DNA of 64,000 bases from the NCBI RefSeq assembly GCF_016862895.1, contig NZ_BONV01000013.1, positions 62,001-126,000 on the forward strand, in the 5' to 3' direction. Positions 1-7,583 of this stretch are shown piece after piece; positions within the stretch are counted from its first letter, which is position 1, and each line of letters starts with the position of its first letter. This DNA is from Planotetraspora kaengkrachanensis. Its GTDB lineage: Bacteria; Actinomycetota; Actinomycetes; Streptosporangiales; Streptosporangiaceae. The translations under genes and the position numbers were made by a program. The notes under the pieces are model-generated. The model was given only the letters and a program-made list of their open reading frames with translations, searched no databases and was not told the DNA's origin.

Positions 1-191
1 TCCGCGGAGCCCTCCTCCGTTTTCCCGCCCCGCCCCACGGCCCGCGGTTTCCGCTGTCGGCCGCCTCCGCGATCCGCTGTATCGGGCCTCCGTCCCCCCC
101 ATACTCCTCACACCCGGCCCCTCGTCGCGACTTCAAATCGGACATAAGCGACATTTCCACCGTAATGAGTCTAAGGCCGTTCACAGCCTGC
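1..191. other. Intergenic stretch, no gene seen
   Basis: I see no open frame with actinobacterial codon use here. The stretch becomes AT-richer from about 135 onward, leading into the conserved leader of the first secreted-protein gene. No clear promoter hexamers or terminator could be assigned. Confidence 0.4.
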
Positions 192-354
192 CAATAAGCA
201 CTTAAAGGCACCAGATCGTCGTTTGTGGGGTGCCAATGCTGGAAATCTAGACAGCGCAGGACGATAGCCACTTAAGAGGCTGTCAGCGACATTGTTTCTC
301 GTTTCAGAAATTGTCGCAAATAAGGGCAACCGATCCTTTCAAGGGGGACACCCA
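192..354 (+). promoter_or_regulatory. Duplicated 5' leader of secreted-protein gene 1
   Basis: Two blocks match the region upstream of the paralog at 1281. Block one begins with caataagc at 192 and contains atcgtcgtttgt at 215-226. Block two runs from about 261 to the start codon and includes cctttcaagggggacac with the ribosome binding site. The distance from the first block to the ATG is 163 here and 164 in the paralog, so the spacing is conserved while intervening bases have drifted. This suggests a shared promoter and leader; the exact promoter hexamers are not resolvable by eye. Confidence 0.55.
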
Positions 355-594
355 ATGCCCAAGCTCAAGAACGTCATGGCCGGTCTCGCCATCAGCACGG
401 CGCTTGCCGGCGGTGCCATCGCGCTGGGCGCCACCTCCGCGAGCGCTGCCACCACCGGCTGGGACAACGACCGTCACTGCTTCCAGGACGAGGACTTCAC
501 CAACTTCACCGTCGGCGCCGGCAAGGCCTTCGTCAACTTCTCGGAGTTCGACAAGGACTGCCACAAGTTCGACAACAACCGGTGGCACCGCTAA
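355..594 (+). CDS. Small secreted protein, paralog 1
   Basis: A 79-residue protein with a clear Sec signal peptide: a Lys-containing N-region (MPKLKNV), a hydrophobic Ala/Gly/Leu core to about residue 30, and an AxA-type cleavage zone (ATSASA). The mature part of about 45 residues is acidic and aromatic, with two cysteines (one after DRH, one after DKD) that could form a disulfide. The start at 355 is fixed by the strong AGGGGGA binding site 8 bases upstream, shared with the paralog at 1281. The signal peptides of the two are nearly identical while the mature parts differ. I do not recognise a family and assign no function. Confidence 0.75.
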   Translation: MPKLKNVMAGLAISTALAGGAIALGATSASAATTGWDNDRHCFQDEDFTNFTVGAGKAFVNFSEFDKDCHKFDNNRWHR

Positions 595-778
595 GCCGAG
601 CGCGTTCGGGATCAGCTTCGGCGACGGCACTGACGAGCCCGTGAGCGGCACGCCCGTGTTCGCCCGGATCATTTGATATCGATTCACGATATAGCGGTGA
701 AGCGACGGCCTCACTGACGCGGCCTCGCGGAACGGCTTTCAATCGAATATCCGAGCTCGATCTCAGGCACCCAGAGGC

Positions 779-822
779 GGGGGCTCCGGTGGATTTCGCA
801 TCCATCGGAGCCCTCGCTTTTT
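779..822 (+). terminator. Rho-independent terminator
   Basis: Stem gggctccggtgga (781-793) pairs with tccatcggagccc (801-813), one G-T wobble, 7-base loop, followed by a run of T at 818-822. It lies 185 bases after the first secreted-protein gene. Nearly the same stem occurs after the second paralog, so the terminator belongs to the duplicated unit. Confidence 0.8.
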
Positions 823-1116
823 GGCGTGTGCAGGTTCACCGTGAAGTCGACTCGCCCCCGCGCCTTGAGCGTCCCAGGGAGGCGGAAGGCCGTTCAGCCC
901 TCCCTGGTGCCCGCGAAGCCGTACGAATGGCTCAGCGAGCCACTCAGCCCCGCGAAGCGTGTTCGCCCGCCTTTCCTCTTGATGGATACGGCCCTAATGG
1001 ATACGGCCCTGATGGACGGCGCGGCCCACGACTCCGAACCCGTTCGACCTGCATAGTCGAATCGGACATTTCGTGACAAAAACGTCATTAACAGTCTATG
1101 CTTGGTTATAAAGAGA
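823..1116. other. Intergenic stretch, no gene seen
   Basis: About 290 bases between the terminator and the second conserved leader. Short open frames exist, but none has a binding site, codon bias or recognisable product. A short tandem repeat, ggatacggccctaatggatacggccctgatgga, lies at about 983-1015. Confidence 0.4.
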
Positions 1117-1280
1117 CAATAAGCCATCAAAAGCGCTCAATCGTCGTTTGTAGGGCGAGCTCCCCGGCAATTAACCCATTGCACGAAAGATAGTCCATTA
1201 GGGGCTATCAGGGGCATTTTCTGATTCGCATGAAAATGCGCCCATTAAGGGCAATCGAATCCTTTCAAGGGGGACACGCA
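1117..1280 (+). promoter_or_regulatory. Duplicated 5' leader of secreted-protein gene 2
   Basis: Counterpart of 192-354. It carries caataagcc at 1117, atcgtcgtttgt at 1140-1151, a gatagtccatta...ggggctatcaggggcatt block from 1190, and the same cctttcaagggggacac binding-site block. Conserved spacing to the ATG implies common regulation of the two genes. Confidence 0.55.
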
Positions 1281-1601
1281 ATGCCCAAGTACAAGAACGT
1301 CATCGCAGGGCTCGCGATCAGCACGGCGCTGACCGGTGGGGCCGTCGCGCTCGGCGCCGCCACCACCACCACGACCGCGAGCGCGAGCACTGCCACGATC
1401 GCCAGCTGGGGCGGCGGCGGCGGCTGCGGCGGCGGGCGCGGCTTCTGGCGTGGCGGCAACCGCTGCGGCGGCGGCGGCTGCCACCGCGGCTTCTGGCGCT
1501 GCGGCCACAACCGGATGCGCATTCACAACAGCAACCACCGCACGTGGAACAACGTCCGCCTGGACCGCAACGCGCGCGGCAACGACGTCGTCATCGGCTG
1601 A
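1281..1601 (+). CDS. Small secreted Gly/Arg/Cys-rich protein, paralog 2
   Basis: A 106-residue protein. The N-terminal signal peptide (MPKYKNVIAGLAISTAL) is nearly the same as that of the gene at 355, followed by a Thr-rich stretch and a signal-peptidase-like region. The mature part is glycine-rich with four cysteines and repeated GFWR motifs (residues about 55-80), then a basic, His/Asn-rich tail. The start at 1281 is supported by AGGGGGA upstream, as in the paralog. A surface or excreted small protein is likely; Gly/His/Cys enrichment could suit metal or surface binding, but no family is recognised. Confidence 0.75.
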   Translation: MPKYKNVIAGLAISTALTGGAVALGAATTTTTASASTATIASWGGGGGCGGGRGFWRGGNRCGGGGCHRGFWRCGHNRMRIHNSNHRTWNNVRLDRNARGNDVVIG

Positions 1602-1754
1602 CCGCGCAGCCCGTCGCGATGAGCTCCGCGCCCAGAGCTGAGGGGTGGGGAGACCGGGGCCGCCCGGTAACACGGACACCTGGTCTCATGACGCATCGAC
1701 CTCTCATGGGCCGCTCCTCAGCGGAACTGGAGGTTGCTCCAGGGGCGTAGAGGC

Positions 1755-1789
1755 GAGGGCTCCGGTGGATCACTTCCACCGGAGCCCTC
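1755..1789 (+). terminator. Perfect 15-bp hairpin terminator
   Basis: Stem gagggctccggtgga (1755-1769) and tccaccggagccctc (1775-1789) with a 5-base loop. It is the counterpart of the terminator at 779-822 but lacks a T-run, as is common in actinobacteria. It sits between the secreted-protein gene and the convergent Ku gene, so it may serve both strands. Confidence 0.7.
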
Positions 1790-1914
1790 ACAAACGAGAC
1801 ACGGCACGACGAGAACGCGCAGCACGAGCACACGGCACACCGCACGACAAGGCCCCGCGTCGGACAGCCCCGCGTCGGACAGGGTCACAGCCGGCCGGGA
1901 AAGGAGTTCCCGGC

Positions 1915-2844
1915 TCAGGCCGAGCGGCGGGTCCTCCGCTTCGCGGGCGCCTTCTCCTCGGCGCTCTCGGCGGACTTCTCCCCCGCCTTCCCCGAACCCG
2001 ACGCCTTCCCCGAACCCGAGCCCTTCCCCGAGGCCGTCTTCTTGGCGGCGGGCGCCTCCCGGCCCGTCTCCCGCTCCTTCTTCGCGGCCTCGACGCTGGC
2101 GCGCAGCGCGGCCATCAGGTCGACCGCCGGTCCGGCCTCGGCCGGAGCCTCGGCGGCGACGACCTCCTTGCCCTCGATCTTGGCCTCGATGACCTGCTGG
2201 AGCGCCTCCCGATAGGCGTCGTGATACTCATCCGGATCGAAGTCGGCGACCATGGTCTCGATCAGCGACTCGGCCATCTTGAGCTCCTGGGGCCGGACGT
2301 CGACGTCCTCCTCCAGGAACGGGAACTCGACCTCGCGCACCTCGTCCGGCCAGAGCATCGTCTCCAGCACGAAGATCCCCTCACGGACCCGGAGCGTCGC
2401 GAGAGCCTCCCGCTGGCGCAGCGCCACCTTCACGATGGCCACCTGCCCGGACCGCTCGAGCGCGTCGCGGAGCAGCACGTACGGCTTGGCCCCCTGGGCG
2501 TCGGGTTCGAGATAGTAGGACTTGGCGAAGTAGATCGGGTCGATCTGCTCGGCGGGGCTGAACTGCAGCACGTCGATCCGCCGCGAGGTGGACAGCGGCA
2601 GGTCGGCGAAGTCCTCGTCGGTCAGCACCACGATCTCGCCCGTGGCCAGCTCGTACCCCTTGGCGATGTCGGAGTACGGCACCTCCTCGCCGTCCACGGT
2701 GCAGACCCGCCGGTACTTGATGCGCCCGCCGTCCGTCCGATGCACCTGGTGGAAGGCGACGTCCTTCTGCTCGGTCGCCGAGTACAGCTTCACAGGGATG
2801 GTGACCAGTCCGAACGAGATGGCGCCTTTCCAGATGCTGCGCAT
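1915..2844 (-). CDS. ku: Ku protein, non-homologous end joining
   Basis: A 309-residue bacterial Ku homodimer subunit, which encircles double-strand DNA ends and recruits LigD-type ligase and polymerase. The N-terminus MRSIWKGAISFGLVTIPVKL is the family signature and defines the start at 2844. The core beta-barrel runs to about residue 255. The C-terminus (about 260-309) is a Lys/Ser/Gly/Ala-rich tail with SGKGSGSGKASGSGKA repeats ending in KRRTRRSA, like the basic DNA-binding extension of actinobacterial Ku. It is divergent from the NHEJ ligase, 76 bases apart, so the two probably share a promoter region. Confidence 0.95.
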   Translation of the reverse strand: MRSIWKGAISFGLVTIPVKLYSATEQKDVAFHQVHRTDGGRIKYRRVCTVDGEEVPYSDIAKGYELATGEIVVLTDEDFADLPLSTSRRIDVLQFSPAEQIDPIYFAKSYYLEPDAQGAKPYVLLRDALERSGQVAIVKVALRQREALATLRVREGIFVLETMLWPDEVREVEFPFLEEDVDVRPQELKMAESLIETMVADFDPDEYHDAYREALQQVIEAKIEGKEVVAAEAPAEAGPAVDLMAALRASVEAAKKERETGREAPAAKKTASGKGSGSGKASGSGKAGEKSAESAEEKAPAKRRTRRSA

Positions 2845-2920
2845 AACCACATTCTCGTCTCTGTGTTCGAATACCACCATGGGGGATTCAAGGGACTTAC
2901 CTGATGGGCAGGTACCCACT

Positions 2921-3883
2921 ATGGCAATGCCGTATCCGGTCGAGCCCATGCTCGCGGTCGCCGGCGAACTCCCCCTCGATCGTTCCGCGTACGCCCTGGA
3001 AGTGAAGTGGGACGGCATCCGCGCGATCGTCTACGTCGACGGCGGGGTCCGCGCCACCGGCCGCAAGGGCACCGACTGCACCTCCCGATACCCCGAGATC
3101 GCACGAGTCGTCGCCCCCCTCGCCGGGCGCAGCGCCGTCCTCGACGGCGAGGTCGTCGCCTTCGACGCCCTCGGTCGGCCCAGCTTCGAACTGCTCCAGC
3201 GGCGCATGCACGTGGCCGACCCCGCGGCCGCCGGGCTCCTGTCGCTCGTGCCCGTCACCTACATGCCCTTCGACCTGCTCTATCTGGACGGCCACGCGCT
3301 GTTCGACCTGCCCTACCGCGACCGGAGGGAGTTGCTGGACTCGCTCGGCCTCGAGGCCCCGCCGTACCTGCCCTGCGACCCCGACGTGCTGGAGGCCACC
3401 CGCCTGCAGGGCCTCGAGGGAGTCGTGGCCAAGCGACTCGACTCGCCGTACCGGCCGGGACGGCGGGCGGAGTGGTGGGTGAAGGTCAAGAACCTCGACA
3501 CCGCGGACGTCGTCGTCGGCGGCTGGCGGCCGGGCAAGGGCCGCCGCGAGGGCGGCGTCGGCTCACTGCTCCTCGGCATGTACGCGGGACCGTCCCCGGG
3601 CCCGAAGCAGTTCCTTTTCGTCGGGCATGTCGGCACGGGGTTCACCGATGCGATGCTGGATGACGTGCACCGGCTGCTGAAGCCTCTCGAAATCGACCGG
3701 AACGCCTTCTCCGCGGCGCTTCCCCGGGAGATCAGCAGGGACGCGCGCTGGGTCAGGCCCGAGATCGTCGGCGAGGTCGCCTTCACGATGTGGACGCAGG
3801 AGGGGCGCCTGCGCCATCCCGTGTGGCGCGGCGTCAGGGCCGACAGGGTTCCCGCGGACGTACGGCGAGAGGAGCAGGGGTGA
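2921..3883 (+). CDS. ligD: ATP-dependent DNA ligase (LigD ligase domain, stand-alone)
   Basis: A 320-residue ATP-dependent ligase that seals nicks in end joining. Motif I EVKWDGIR places the adenylated lysine at about residue 29; further motifs include LDGEVV (about 85), EGVVAKR (about 168) and WVKVK (about 190), followed by an OB-fold domain to about 310. It contains only the ligase portion of multidomain LigD; the polymerase portion is the next gene, overlapped by GTGA at 3880. ATG 2921 is preceded by GGCAGG. No phosphoesterase domain is seen in the window. Confidence 0.93.
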   Translation: MAMPYPVEPMLAVAGELPLDRSAYALEVKWDGIRAIVYVDGGVRATGRKGTDCTSRYPEIARVVAPLAGRSAVLDGEVVAFDALGRPSFELLQRRMHVADPAAAGLLSLVPVTYMPFDLLYLDGHALFDLPYRDRRELLDSLGLEAPPYLPCDPDVLEATRLQGLEGVVAKRLDSPYRPGRRAEWWVKVKNLDTADVVVGGWRPGKGRREGGVGSLLLGMYAGPSPGPKQFLFVGHVGTGFTDAMLDDVHRLLKPLEIDRNAFSAALPREISRDARWVRPEIVGEVAFTMWTQEGRLRHPVWRGVRADRVPADVRREEQG

Positions 3884-4767
3884 CGGAGAAGGTGCTGGTG
3901 CGGGTCGACGGCCGCGAACTGTCCCTGAGCAACCTGTCCAAGGTCCTCTATCCCGCCGCCGGCTTCACCAAGGCCGAGGTCATCGACTACTACACCCGGA
4001 TCGCCCCGGTCATGCTCCCCTCCCTGCGCGGCCGGCCGCTCACCGTGAAGCGGTTCCCCAACGGCGTCGAGCGCCCGTCGTTCTTCGAGAAGAACGCCCC
4101 CTCGCACACGCCGGCGTGGGTCCGCAGGGTCACCCTGCCCGTCCCTGGCAGCACGAAGAACCGCGAGAAGATCGACTTCGCCGTCGTGGACGACCTGCCG
4201 GCGCTCGTCTACTACGCGAACCTGGCGGCCATCGAGTTCCACGTCCCGATGTGGCGGGTGACGGACGAGGGCGACCCGCTGCCGCCCGACACGCTCGTGT
4301 TCGACCTGGATCCCGGAGCTCCGGCGACGATCGTCGAATGCTGCCGGGTCGCCGTCCTGATCCGCGATGAGCTCGAGCGGGACGGCCTGGAATGCCTCCC
4401 CAAGACCAGCGGCAACAAGGGCATGCAGCTCTACGCGCGCTGGGACCGCGGCCCCGGCACCACCGAATACGCGAAGGCGCTCGCGCAACGCCTCGAGAAC
4501 GCCCATCCCCTGGTGACGAGCGTGATGGCCCGCAAGGTGCGCCCCGGCCGGGTCTTCATCGACTGGAGCCAGAACAACCCGGCCAAGACCACGGTGGCGC
4601 CCTACTCCCTGCGGGCGAACCGGCTGCCCACCGTGTCGGCCCCCCTGCTCTGGGACGAGGTCGACAAATGCGAGGAGCCCGAGCAGTTGGTGTTCACCGC
4701 CGCGGAGGCGCTGGCCCGCGTCGACGAGCACGGCGACCTGTTCGGGCCCTCCGAGCCCGCGCCGTAG
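3880..4767 (+). CDS. ligD: NHEJ primase-polymerase (LigD polymerase domain, stand-alone)
   Basis: A 295-residue archaeo-eukaryotic-primase-type polymerase that fills gaps at broken ends, preferring ribonucleotides in characterised relatives. Family landmarks are LSNLSKVLYP near the N-terminus, LVFDLDPG (about residues 140-147, metal-binding Asp pair), the KTSGNKGMQLY motif (about 178) and the late RVFIDWSQN motif (catalytic Asp). It starts with GTG at 3880, overlapping the ligase stop, with gagaggag upstream, so translation is coupled. Together with Ku and the ligase it makes a complete minimal end-joining set. Confidence 0.93.
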   Translation: MTEKVLVRVDGRELSLSNLSKVLYPAAGFTKAEVIDYYTRIAPVMLPSLRGRPLTVKRFPNGVERPSFFEKNAPSHTPAWVRRVTLPVPGSTKNREKIDFAVVDDLPALVYYANLAAIEFHVPMWRVTDEGDPLPPDTLVFDLDPGAPATIVECCRVAVLIRDELERDGLECLPKTSGNKGMQLYARWDRGPGTTEYAKALAQRLENAHPLVTSVMARKVRPGRVFIDWSQNNPAKTTVAPYSLRANRLPTVSAPLLWDEVDKCEEPEQLVFTAAEALARVDEHGDLFGPSEPAP

Positions 4768-4812
4768 TGTGGAAACTGCCGCAGCAGACCCCTCTGACGA
4801 GAGGACGCGCAC

Positions 4813-5031
4813 ATGTCCGAGATGGACTCACTCGACGACGACTCACTCGACGACATCGCCGACGAGCTCTCGATCGAGGCTCCGGAGGCGGACGCCGTGG
4901 AGCAGCACCAGGCGGCCCGGTCATCCGGCGACGATCAATGGCCCGAGCACGTCCCCTTCGACGCCGACCCCGCGGACGTCGCGGAACAGCGGCGCGCGGT
5001 GGACGTCGGCGACGATGAGGAATATCGCTGA
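4813..5031 (+). CDS. Small acidic conserved protein
   Basis: A 72-residue, strongly acidic protein, rich in Asp/Glu throughout (DSLDDDSLDDIADELS at the start), containing a PEADAVEQ motif and no Lys. GAGAGGA lies 8 bases before ATG 4813. No signal peptide or membrane segment. Similar short acidic proteins with a PEADxxEQ motif are common hypotheticals in actinobacteria; function unknown. It lies between the NHEJ polymerase and a TetR gene, same strand. Confidence 0.7.
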   Translation: MSEMDSLDDDSLDDIADELSIEAPEADAVEQHQAARSSGDDQWPEHVPFDADPADVAEQRRAVDVGDDEEYR

Positions 5032-5097
5032 CCTGGCTACCCGCCCCGTAGGATGGGACGCTGGGGCGGCGAGGCCCCTCGTATCAAGGAGACTGCC

Positions 5098-5718
5098 GTG
5101 ACGACACCCCCGGACGCCAAGCCCCGGGGCACCCGGCTGCCCCGGTTGGCCCGCCGCCGCCAGCTGCTGAGCGCCGCGCAGGAAGTCTTCGTGGAGAACG
5201 GCTATCACGCGGCCGCCATGGACGAGATCGCCGAGCGCGCCGGCGTCAGCAAGCCGGTCCTCTACCAGCACTTCCCGGGCAAGCTGGAGCTCTACCTGGC
5301 CCTGCTCGACCTCCACGTGGACGACGTGGTGAGCCGCTGTCGCCAGGCCCTCGCCTCCACCACCGACAACAAACAGCGGGTCCAGGCCGCCATCGGCGCG
5401 TTCTTCGACTTCGTCTCCAGCCAGGGAGAGGCCTTCCGGCTCGTCTTCGAGTCCGATCTGCGCAACGCGGCCCCCGTGCGCCAGCGCATAGAGAGGTCGC
5501 TCAGGGAGAGCGCCGAGGCGATCAGCCAGGTCATCCAGGAGGACACCGGCTGCTCGAGCGACGAGGCCCACCTGCTCGGCGTCGGCCTGGTCGGCATGGC
5601 CGAGGTCAGCGCCCGCTACTGGCTGTCCAGCCAGGGCTCGATCCCCAAGGACGCGGCCACCCAGTTGATGGCCCGGCTCGCGTGGCGCGGCATCAGCGGC
5701 TTCCCCATGAGCGGCTGA
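5098..5718 (+). CDS. TetR/AcrR family transcriptional regulator
   Basis: A 206-residue regulator with an N-terminal TetR HTH at about residues 20-66 (EIAERAGVSKPVLYQHF) and an all-helical ligand-binding C-terminal domain. GTG 5098 is chosen because caaggag lies 7 bases upstream; an upstream ATG lacks such a site. The target and ligand are unknown. It is followed by the DUF3107 gene, a frequent neighbour in actinobacteria, so a housekeeping role is plausible. Confidence 0.9.
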   Translation: MTTPPDAKPRGTRLPRLARRRQLLSAAQEVFVENGYHAAAMDEIAERAGVSKPVLYQHFPGKLELYLALLDLHVDDVVSRCRQALASTTDNKQRVQAAIGAFFDFVSSQGEAFRLVFESDLRNAAPVRQRIERSLRESAEAISQVIQEDTGCSSDEAHLLGVGLVGMAEVSARYWLSSQGSIPKDAATQLMARLAWRGISGFPMSG

Positions 5719-5813
5719 CGGCGAAATCCTGTTCGCTTGGCGCGATCAAAGGGCTCACCACGCCGCGAGGCGACGACGATGGGTATCACCAGCCCTCTTG
5801 AAAGGGGAGCCCG

Positions 5814-6044
5814 ATGGAAATCAAGATCGGCGTTCAGTCGGTGCACCGAGAGATCATTGTGGAGACCGACCTGTCGGCCGACGCGATCGAGGAGGAGCTC
5901 CGCAAGGCGCTCGCCACCGACAAGGGCGTCTTCTCCCTGACCGACACCAAGGGCCGCCGCGTGGTCGTCCCCGTCCAGTCCCTCGGATTCGTCGAGATCG
6001 GCGAGGACGAGCAGCGGACGGTCGGCTTCGGCGGAACCCTGTGA
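5814..6044 (+). CDS. DUF3107 family protein
   Basis: A 76-residue protein matching the actinobacteria-wide DUF3107 family: MEIKIGVQSVHREIIVE at the start, a central DAIEEELRKAL helix and a C-terminal VGFGG. AAAGGGGAG lies 5 bases upstream of ATG 5814. No catalytic residues are evident; the family is uncharacterised. TetR upstream and ferritin-like/DEAD-helicase genes downstream are its usual company. Confidence 0.88.
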   Translation: MEIKIGVQSVHREIIVETDLSADAIEEELRKALATDKGVFSLTDTKGRRVVVPVQSLGFVEIGEDEQRTVGFGGTL

Positions 6045-6095
6045 CCGGCCGGTCCAGGTGACCGGCCGAACCATTTGATCGGCGCGACCGTGTGA

Positions 6096-6599
6096 CTAAC
6101 GGCCCTCGGCATGGGCGACCATGCGGTCCAGGATGAGGCTCCACCCCGCGGTGTAACTGCCTGGATAGCGGCGGGCGAGGTCGGGCGAGAGGCGTTCCCA
6201 GCCACGGTGCTCCAGCTCCACACGGGTCAGTGCGGGGCCGAGCGCCAGGAAGCGCAGCTCGACCTCGGTCACCGCGCCCTCGGGCGACAGCCGTCTTTCC
6301 GGCGCCCCGTGCTCGTAGCGGGTGGACTCCCAGGTCATGGCGAACCGTTCCGGCGGTTCCCAGACCAGGATCTTCCCCCAGGAGCACTCCGTGCCGTCCG
6401 CGTCGGTCTCGTACACCCGGCCGCCGACATGCCGTTCGACGGTGACGGCCACCACCTCGTCGGCGCCCAGCGAGTGGGACGACGTCGGCCACCACTGCCC
6501 GATCTCGCGGACGAACACGTCGAAGACGTGATCACGGTCGCTGCGCACCAGCACCGATCTGTGGACCGGGGGAACGGCCTCGCGCTCAGCCTCTGCCAT
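6096..6599 (-). CDS. SRPBCC (AHSA1-like) domain protein
   Basis: A 167-residue START/SRPBCC-fold protein of the Aha1-like group: VFDVFVREIGQWWP near residue 30, an ERHVGGRVYE stretch, W-x-PPERFAMTWE and a C-terminal GWSLILDRMVAH helix. Such proteins bind small hydrophobic ligands and are often encoded next to an ArsR regulator. Here the upstream partner survives only as the remnant at 6700-6813. ATG 6599 is chosen by homology; the binding site is weak and a GTG at 6647 is an alternative. Confidence 0.83.
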   Translation of the reverse strand: MAEAEREAVPPVHRSVLVRSDRDHVFDVFVREIGQWWPTSSHSLGADEVVAVTVERHVGGRVYETDADGTECSWGKILVWEPPERFAMTWESTRYEHGAPERRLSPEGAVTEVELRFLALGPALTRVELEHRGWERLSPDLARRYPGSYTAGWSLILDRMVAHAEGR

Positions 6600-6699
6600 A
6601 ACGGCAGCCACGGGGACGGCGGGTGAGGTCGGCGCTGTGAGTGTCACCCCGCCCCTGGCCGACGGTAGGACATCCCTTGCTTCCCCTGCGCAACACCGC

Positions 6700-6813
6700 A
6701 CGCGAGGTCCAGCGATTCGGCCCACATCTCGTCAAGGAACTGCCGTAGCGGCGCGAGGCCCTCATGCCACGCACGCTACAACCATTTGGCCGCCGGATCA
6801 GCAGACCGGCTCA
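6700..6813 (-). pseudogene. Remnant of an ArsR-type regulator gene
   Basis: About 115 bases that match the 3' part of the intact ArsR gene (about 6869-6996): ccagcgattcg/cccacatctcgtcaaggaa corresponds to ccagcgactcg/cccacatctcgtcgaggaa, then ggcgcgaggccctc and gatcagcagaccgg. About 12 bases are missing after the ccctc, and the reading frame is broken. It encodes a degraded form of the C-terminal RFLDEMWDESLDFA segment. It lies just upstream of the SRPBCC gene, where an ArsR partner is normally found. Confidence 0.75.
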
Positions 6814-6815
6814 TC

Positions 6816-7154
6816 TCATCCCGCCTGAGACCGCTGATCGGACACGCCGCGTTCGGCCTCGACGATCCTTCGCGCGAAGTCCAGCGACTCGTCCCACATC
6901 TCGTCGAGGAACCGCCGCAGCGGCGCGAGGCCCTCGCGCCGGGCCCGGTACAGCCGTTTGGTGCCCTCCCGCCGTTCGATCAGCAGGCCGGCCTCCTTCA
7001 GCACCTGGAGGTGCTGGGAGACCGCGGGCCGGGTCACCTCGAAGTGCTCGGCGATCCGGCCGGCGGGCATCTCCTGGTTCGCGACGAGCCGCAGGATGGC
7101 ACGGCGGCGCGGCTCCGCTATCGCCCGCAGTGCCTCATCCATCGGCTCGGTCAT
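6816..7154 (-). CDS. ArsR-family winged-helix repressor
   Basis: A 112-residue ArsR-type regulator: AEPRRRAILRLV, then the HTH (AGRIAEHFEVTRPAVSQHLQVLKEAGL, about residues 31-55) and the wing (IERREGTKRLYRA). No Cys-pair metal site is visible, so it is probably a non-metal sensor of the kind paired with VOC or SRPBCC genes. It begins 12 bases after the VOC gene and is likely co-transcribed with it. A dyad upstream of the VOC gene (7550-7581) is a candidate operator. ATG 7154 is preceded by aggagcg. Confidence 0.9.
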   Translation of the reverse strand: MTEPMDEALRAIAEPRRRAILRLVANQEMPAGRIAEHFEVTRPAVSQHLQVLKEAGLLIERREGTKRLYRARREGLAPLRRFLDEMWDESLDFARRIVEAERGVSDQRSQAG

Positions 7155-7166
7155 ACGTCGCTCCTG

Positions 7167-7514
7167 TCAGCGCTTCCAGAGCCCGATCCGGTTGCCCTGG
7201 GGGTCGGTGAACTCCGCGAGCGTACCCGTCCCCGGGACCTCGTACGGCGGCACGACGGTCTTGCCGCCGAGCGCCTCGGCCCTGTCGAGGTGTCCCTGCA
7301 CGTCGTCGACGGCCACCACGATGCTCACACCCCTGGCCGCCCCCTCCCCCGCCGTCCCGATGCCGCCGGGGATGCCGCCCTCGGCGGCGTCGACCATGCC
7401 GTACCCCATGGGATTGTCCGCGTCGATGCGCCAGTCGAACAGGTCGGCGTAGAAGCCGAACAGGGACGGCGCGTCCCCGGTCGCGATGTCGAAGAAAACA
7501 ACAGGCCGAGCCAT
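7167..7514 (-). CDS. VOC/glyoxalase-like domain protein
   Basis: A 115-residue vicinal-oxygen-chelate fold protein with two beta-alpha-beta-beta-beta modules: FFDIATGDAPSLFGFYADLFDWRI and the C-terminal GTLAEFTDPQGNRIGLWKR typical of the family. Substrate unknown; the usual metal ligands are not complete, so it could bind rather than turn over its ligand. AAGGAG lies 7 bases upstream of ATG 7514. It leads the operon with the ArsR gene. Confidence 0.88.
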   Translation of the reverse strand: MARPVVFFDIATGDAPSLFGFYADLFDWRIDADNPMGYGMVDAAEGGIPGGIGTAGEGAARGVSIVVAVDDVQGHLDRAEALGGKTVVPPYEVPGTGTLAEFTDPQGNRIGLWKR

Positions 7515-7549
7515 GGTTGTGCTCCTTTCCTGGAACCGTCTCCAGAAAA

Positions 7550-7581
7550 GTTAGCCATCACTTTCGTAAGTGTCAACTAAC
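7550..7581. promoter_or_regulatory. Dyad, candidate ArsR operator
   Basis: Imperfect palindrome gttag-N4-cactt-N4-aagtg-N4-ctaac, centred at 7565/7566, 36 bases upstream of the VOC start. Position and symmetry fit an operator for the ArsR regulator encoded in the same operon. This is inferred from symmetry alone. Confidence 0.5.
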
Positions 7582-7583
7582 GC

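Noticed and set aside
1645-2904. Long open frame on the plus strand opposite the Ku gene
   Set aside because: It is antisense to a clear Ku gene; its Arg/Leu/Gly-rich composition is the usual mirror of GC-rich coding DNA, and it has no recognisable domain.
3313-4812. 499-codon open frame on the minus strand opposite the NHEJ ligase and polymerase
   Set aside because: Both plus-strand genes are well supported by motifs; the antisense frame has no family features and arises from third-position GC bias.
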